Shown here piece by piece: positions 60,504 through 64,000 of a stretch of 64,000 nt of DNA. The notes beneath the pieces are model-generated. The model was not told the DNA's origin and did no database searches. It worked only from the letters and a program-made list of their open reading frames with translations. Source of the DNA: Leadbetterella sp964489955 (lineage in GTDB: Bacteria > Bacteroidota > Bacteroidia > Cytophagales > Spirosomataceae). Each line of letters begins with the position of its first letter. Position 1 is the stretch's first letter. The translations under genes were made by a program, and so were the position numbers. The DNA is taken from contig CAZBAV010000011.1 in assembly GCA_964489955.1 (NCBI GenBank), positions 1 through 64,000 of the forward strand, in the 5' to 3' direction.

Positions 60504-61129
60504 ATTTCTGCCGTTGCTTTTAATATTTCCTTGGTCGAAAAATAAGAAGAGATATTTAGGGTCTTCCCCCTCTTCCAGATTAAAGACCTATTCTTGTTTA
60601 AGTCTTTAGAAACCTCTTTATAGTCTATGTTTCTAATGAAACTGCTTATCAGTGCTGAATCGTTTTTTAGATTCCATTTATCTACAATACCCTGATAGAT
60701 AGCAAAAGTATGATTTAAAATGACATTTTTGGATGTATGCTCTATATCTACAAAAAACCGTTCGTGTTCACTACTCAATCTGTTCAGGCTATTTCTTGCG
60801 TAAGTCAACCCCTTTCCCAGCATTTCGAAAGCAATTTTTGTATTAATATTCGTTTCTACCTCTCCATAAACTAAAACATATCGAAGCTTAAACCCAAAGT
60901 TATTCTCAATGATATATTCCTCCAAATCAACTATGGCATTTAGCGATGTTCTTAAATCTTTCACAAGACCCTGAAACTCATCACCAAGTGTGATAGTAAA
61001 CGGAGAATTGAGCTCTTTCATGTATTTCTCATTGACATAGTAAACCGCTTTCTTAAAATTCTCCATTAAGATATTTTGCGATTTCGAGCTACTATCAATA
61101 ATATCGCTCATTAAAATAAACTGTTTCAT
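60500..61129 (-). CDS. SatD family protein (putative sensor/regulator)
   Basis: The 209-residue protein begins KQFILMSDIIDSS (Asp9, Asp12) and contains FTITLGDEFQGLVKD (Asp50-Glu51), the core of the SatD family (PF16264), whose fold resembles nucleotide cyclase/GGDEF domains. The C-terminal 50 residues (KEVSKDLNKNRSLIWKRGKT) look like a helix-turn-helix. It may thus bind DNA, possibly the array of palindromes at 61123-61199 that covers its own promoter. SatD was named from the streptococcal sat operon; its activity is unknown. Confidence 0.78.
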   Translation of the reverse strand: MKQFILMSDIIDSSSKSQNILMENFKKAVYYVNEKYMKELNSPFTITLGDEFQGLVKDLRTSLNAIVDLEEYIIENNFGFKLRYVLVYGEVETNINTKIAFEMLGKGLTYARNSLNRLSSEHERFFVDIEHTSKNVILNHTFAIYQGIVDKWNLKNDSALISSFIRNIDYKEVSKDLNKNRSLIWKRGKTLNISSYFSTKEILKATAEI

Positions 61130-61199
61130 ATTTAATGAAATATTAGTAACTGTTTCAAATATAGTGAAACAAAATAAAAAATTTCATATTTAGTGAAAC
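61123..61199. promoter_or_regulatory. array of three 19-bp palindromes upstream of satD
   Basis: GTTTCA-n7-TGAAAT (61123-61141), GTTTCA-n7-TGAAAC (61152-61170) and ATTTCA-n7-TGAAAC (61181-61199) are spaced exactly 29 bp apart, with similar cores (TATTTAA, AATATAG, TATTTAG). The first covers the satD start codon; the second contains a minus-strand -7 box TATATTTG (61163-61156). The layout is that of a repressor binding several sites and blocking its promoter. Confidence 0.75.
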
Positions 61200-61210
61200 A
61201 AAATTCAACT

Positions 61211-61456
61211 AGGGTCTGCTGAAAAAGTCATAAGGTGCATTAGCTGGAAAGAGTCAAAACGCAGTTGTACTGATGTACAGCAAGTTGCAGACGATGAACC
61301 AGATGATGTGCCTTTGGCTAGCTTAATTTTTTGCAAAAAATAAGCGGAACGATGCTGAAAAAGTAACAGATTCCCTAAAATACTTTACATTTAATTTTAA
61401 AAAATGGAACTTAATATATTTAAAATAAAGAAATTAAGTGTTTTTCAGCAGGCCCT
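61211..61456. mobile_element. MITE-like element, 246 bp
   Basis: The ends are 16-bp inverted repeats AGGGTCTGCTGAAAAA (61211-61226) and TTTTTCAGCAGGCCCT (61441-61456), differing at one base. They are flanked by the direct repeat AACT (61207-61210 and 61457-61460), a 4-bp target duplication. The interior is non-coding, with a further TGCTGAAAAAGT at 61353-61364. The termini look like those of IS elements of Bacteroidota with GGGTCTGCTGAAAA ends, so it is probably a deletion derivative moved in trans. Confidence 0.8.
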
Positions 61457-61658
61457 AACTAGAAATTTATGAAGATCCCACCGTTAACATTTCCATATAC
61501 CTGTTATTCTTACCAGCTTATTCTCCCTTAATATGTGGAAGCTTTTATTCGTTTCTTGACCAAAATCATACGAATCCATACAATATACGCAATCAGAGTC
61601 TCAACTTATCCTATCCACTTTTAAAAGAGATCTTGCTACAACTTGCTTTTATATTTTA
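61457..61658. other. intergenic region after the MITE
   Basis: The 200 bp hold the second fossil-like stretch (VETLIAYIVWIRMILVKKR on the minus strand, about 61535-61615). No gene, terminator or promoter is clear. Confidence 0.3.
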
Positions 61659-62612
61659 TCAATTTTTCGTATTACACATAGAACTTGGTGCGAATTCGCA
61701 AACGGTTTCTTTAGCAATGTTTTGCAGTTTAACCGCCAAGGACGCAGAAAGAGGCAAGCCTTCAAAGGAAGCTCCCCAACAGGTCTTCACATCGCGTGAT
61801 AAACCCACCGGACTCTCATCTAACAAAACTGCATAATGAACGCATGCGATCAAATAGCGTAGCACGTTATTTCCATGTATATTATCATCAAAAACATCTT
61901 CAATTCTATTCACTTCTGGTACCCTACCCGCTTTAATTTCGTCATATAATTTGGCAATAGCTTGCCCGCCCGGTATGAGTTTCATGGGGTATTTCGGAGA
62001 ATGCTTTTGATTAAACTGAGTAATTACACTTTGCCACATAGGGAGATCATCTGCTAGTCGCTGACGAAAAGGGGCGGAGTCTTTGTCATATTCACAGCCC
62101 GTAGGAGTTCCACTCTTAATGCAGTGCCAAACTTCATAGAGATACAAACGAATGTCTGGATTGTATGAACGTGCGTACTCATAAAACTTATCTACATACT
62201 CATACGTTTCCCCTATGCCGTATTGACCTAGATGACGAGGCACACTTTCTGTTAAGACAAGATGACTGTACTTTCCAGAAGCCAATCCTTCAGTATTGCT
62301 TGTAAATGGAAAACGGAAGCAATTTGGCTCACCTCCATAATCCTGTCGGCTGACTACTTGGTAGTTCCAACGTAAAGGAGACCCAGGAATCGACTGATAA
62401 CCAAAACTTACTTTGGTTGTATTGTCTTGATTAGATAGACTTTTCAACATTTCCGGAATGTAATCCGATAAACTATGCCCAACATAAAAGACTGAGATGT
62501 CTTTTGGCTCTTCTGACTGACCACCGGGCTCCTTTGCTGTTGCGTCATTCTTGCAATTAAACAATCCAACACAAAGCAATAGAATTAAGTACAACAAGTT
62601 ACGATTACACAT
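61659..62612 (-). CDS. lipoprotein, SGNH hydrolase-like
   Basis: The 317-residue protein has a lipoprotein signal ending LFNC (Cys20) and a block VFYVGHSLSDYIPEML with Ser47 in GHS, comparable to the first SGNH block. HLVLTESVPRHLG and DPDI-like NPDIRLYLYEVWHC are the next strands, and DNIHGNNVLRYL near residue 260 would provide the His. It might be an esterase or deacetylase of the envelope. The assignment is moderate; the substrate is unknown. Confidence 0.65.
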   Translation of the reverse strand: MCNRNLLYLILLLCVGLFNCKNDATAKEPGGQSEEPKDISVFYVGHSLSDYIPEMLKSLSNQDNTTKVSFGYQSIPGSPLRWNYQVVSRQDYGGEPNCFRFPFTSNTEGLASGKYSHLVLTESVPRHLGQYGIGETYEYVDKFYEYARSYNPDIRLYLYEVWHCIKSGTPTGCEYDKDSAPFRQRLADDLPMWQSVITQFNQKHSPKYPMKLIPGGQAIAKLYDEIKAGRVPEVNRIEDVFDDNIHGNNVLRYLIACVHYAVLLDESPVGLSRDVKTCWGASFEGLPLSASLAVKLQNIAKETVCEFAPSSMCNTKN

Positions 62613-62847
62613 ATCTGCTTCATTTAAGACGACTTTTAATTATAACGAAATGTTCTTAATATATCTTAAACAAGATACATGCTTCTTTTCTGAATTAATA
62701 CAAATCGTTAAACTAAAGATAAGAAACTATTTACGATTAAAAAATATTGAATTACCTCCAGGCTCTTACGAAAACAGAAGAGTTTCTGGAAAAACCCGCA
62801 GAATTATTATTTTTTCTTTAAATTCGTAACAAACAATTAAATTCAGT
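62613..62847. other. intergenic region upstream of the small repetitive peptide gene
   Basis: The region is A/T-rich. A plus-strand frame running through it starts inside the antisense of the previous gene and has no recognisable protein features, so I do not call it. Confidence 0.3.
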
Positions 62848-63075
62848 ATGAAAAAACTACTCTTAGTAATATTTACAGTACTTGCGGTTTCGTTTTCTGT
62901 TTTTTCCCAAAAAGAAACTCCCGAATCGAAAAAAGAGACTGCCAAAACGCAAAAGAAAACAGAAGGGGCTGTATTAAAGAAGGACGGCACACCCGATAAA
63001 AGATATAAGTCCAACAAAAAACTAAAGAAGGACGGTACTCCAGATAAACGTTATAAGGAAAACAAGAAAGATTAA
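62848..63075 (+). CDS. small exported protein with KKDGTPDKRYK repeats
   Basis: The 75-residue protein has a signal peptide (KKLLLVIFTVLAVSFSVFS, cut near QKE), a Lys/Glu/Thr-rich linker and two copies of LKKDGTPDKRYKxNKK. It is strongly basic. The KDGTPDKRYK unit is seen in other Bacteroidota small proteins; its function is unknown. Confidence 0.8.
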   Translation: MKKLLLVIFTVLAVSFSVFSQKETPESKKETAKTQKKTEGAVLKKDGTPDKRYKSNKKLKKDGTPDKRYKENKKD

Positions 63076-63432
63076 GGTCTTACTGACATGTTCCCTGGTT
63101 TTGTTTTAAGTATACCATTTTAAGATTAAGAGCTGATTTATAAATCACAGATTGTCCCTTTGCTATACCTCTTTCGGATAGATCTGACACCCAACTACGC
63201 TCATGTATCCAGAGTTAGTGGAAAAAAATGTTATCAGTCACATTCTCAAACTGTAGAAATTGTATTAAAAAAAGCTTCTACTGCTGGTTGTAGACTCAAG
63301 AGACATTCCAGCCATTCTAACACAAACTAAGTCTTAACTATATGCAAAACGTTTAAATTTGGATGCTCCACTCAATATTGGTAGTTTCAAACTCTTATCA
63401 AGAAACGTGACTTAACTATTTCTCACGTATAG
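63076..63432. other. 357-bp region without a gene
   Basis: No frame of length is open and no hairpin or repeat is visible. A 24-codon stretch near 63340-63415 (YAKRLNLDAPLNIGSFKLL) could be a fragment of a lost gene. Confidence 0.3.
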
Positions 63433-63878
63433 AGTCAAAAAAAATTTGTTAAAAACATTATTCTGATCATATTGTTTAATGCTTTGCAAACGGCGTGTTC
63501 AAGTGATACTCCCGAAAAAGAAGCAGATAAAATTGCTCCAGGAGACATCTCCATCGGGTTCAAAAGTAATATCCAAAAGTATATACCAACAACCGTGTAA
63601 ATAGATTTGTTTCGGGTTATATCCACTATAAAACACAGCAGATTGTCATATTCCCAAACCTTTTGGGAATTGAAAATAAAGAACACCAAAATGACTGGAT
63701 TGTAGCAACGGCACAGCTAAAGTTAAGAGAAATCCATAATGACGATTTGAACTTCGGTGTTATCCGATACTCCGTACCCGAAGGAGAAGAGTCTAAATGG
63801 AAAGACGAATTTAAAAAATACCCCATTGTTGATTGGGTTGAGTTAAATTCAATTTCGGATGTAAGAAATTTTTTATAA
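63433..63878 (+). pseudogene. lipoprotein gene with frameshift and no start codon
   Basis: The frame at 63433-63600 gives KKFVKNIILIILFNALQTAC (lipoprotein signal, Cys with SSD after it), then EADKIAPGDISIGFKSN and stops. The frame shifted by one base continues RFVSGYIHYKTQQIVIFPNL through the 71-codon reading at 63663-63878 (WIVATAQLKLREIHNDD). Together they look like one exported protein of about 145 residues broken by a single-base change near 63570-63600. No ATG, GTG or TTG precedes the signal part. Confidence 0.6.
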
Positions 63879-64000
63879 GAAATACCTAGAATCTAGTTTC
63901 AAACATAGTCCATAAAACCTACATTAAACTAATAAACGTAACGGTCGTTAAAAGACGAAGAGCTAACACTTTTCGGACATCCTTAATAATAATCAAAACC

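Noticed and set aside
62551..62829. Plus-strand frame of 92 codons upstream of the small repetitive peptide gene
   Set aside because: Its first third is antisense to the SGNH-like gene, it has no signal, motif or promoter, and its composition is that of A/T-rich non-coding sequence.
63435..63826. Two minus-strand frames near the window end
   Set aside because: The plus strand of the same region encodes a lipoprotein signal and a protein-like continuation, which explains the sequence better.
1..64000. CRISPR arrays, tRNA or rRNA genes, phage modules
   Set aside because: I looked for regularly spaced repeats, T-loop-like GTTCGA/GTTCAA contexts in the gaps and clustered phage genes and found none. 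Short or unusual RNA genes could be missed by eye.

Overview
The window is a contiguous piece of a low-GC Bacteroidota chromosome, most likely order Cytophagales. Markers are a type IX secretion (T9SS) C-terminal sorting domain at 666-2294, a TonB-dependent receptor paired with a DUF4249 lipoprotein, recurrent TAnnTTTG promoter boxes (several with an upstream TTTG at 19-20 nt), and a near absence of Shine-Dalgarno sequences except before rpsU. Housekeeping genes dominate: rpmA, rplU, glmS, rpsU, xerC, hemN, nuoA, nuoB, rnz, alaS, glgB and a serine biosynthesis fusion. No CRISPR array, rRNA or tRNA was found.

Layout. 1-2294: a DUF255 thioredoxin-fold protein (cut by the window edge) translationally coupled to a T9SS cargo protein. 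2332-4215: a small lipoprotein and an XRE/PrpR-like regulator with a C-x2-C-x4-C motif. 4219-5547: a NifU-like protein and rpmA/rplU. 5993-9248: a leucine-rich repeat protein and an SF1 helicase. 9464-15724: glmS, pirin, a Crp-type regulator, a Tat-exported Gfo/Idh/MocA oxidoreductase and a TPR lipoprotein. 15844-21458: nutrient receptor pair and a SerB-SerA fusion. 21812-24324: a run of small proteins (VOC, GrpB, GNAT, ASCH, DinB). 24608-30049: the methylcitrate genes prpB, prpC and prpD, then a thioesterase and an acyl-CoA dehydrogenase, suggesting degradation of propionyl-CoA and related acyl-CoAs.

30130-39906: a Na/Pi symporter, YggS, an extended RluA-type pseudouridine synthase, a LemA/TPM membrane-protein group, rpsU and xerC, an M1 peptidase and a SirB1 protein. 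40006-42971: nucleotide-sugar genes galE, rfbB, rfbA for surface polysaccharide. 43628-53172: aminopeptidase P, hemN, an AraC regulator / arginyltransferase-like / nuoA / nuoB string, glgB, and a STAS protein with RNase Z. 53483-57698: a second LRR paralogue and alaS.

57900 to the end is more accessory: an unrecognised two-gene secreted/outer-membrane operon, an antitoxin-like gene with a decayed toxin, a SatD/membrane-protein pair under three evenly spaced 19-bp palindromes, a 246-bp MITE-like element with terminal repeats and a 4-bp target duplication, an SGNH-like lipoprotein, a small repetitive secreted peptide and a frameshifted lipoprotein. The most interesting signals are the SatD operator array, the full 10-base Shine-Dalgarno of rpsU, the xerC start buried in the rpsU terminator, and the PrpR-like regulator that may control the distant prp genes. 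All product names rest on motif recognition by eye; no search was run.
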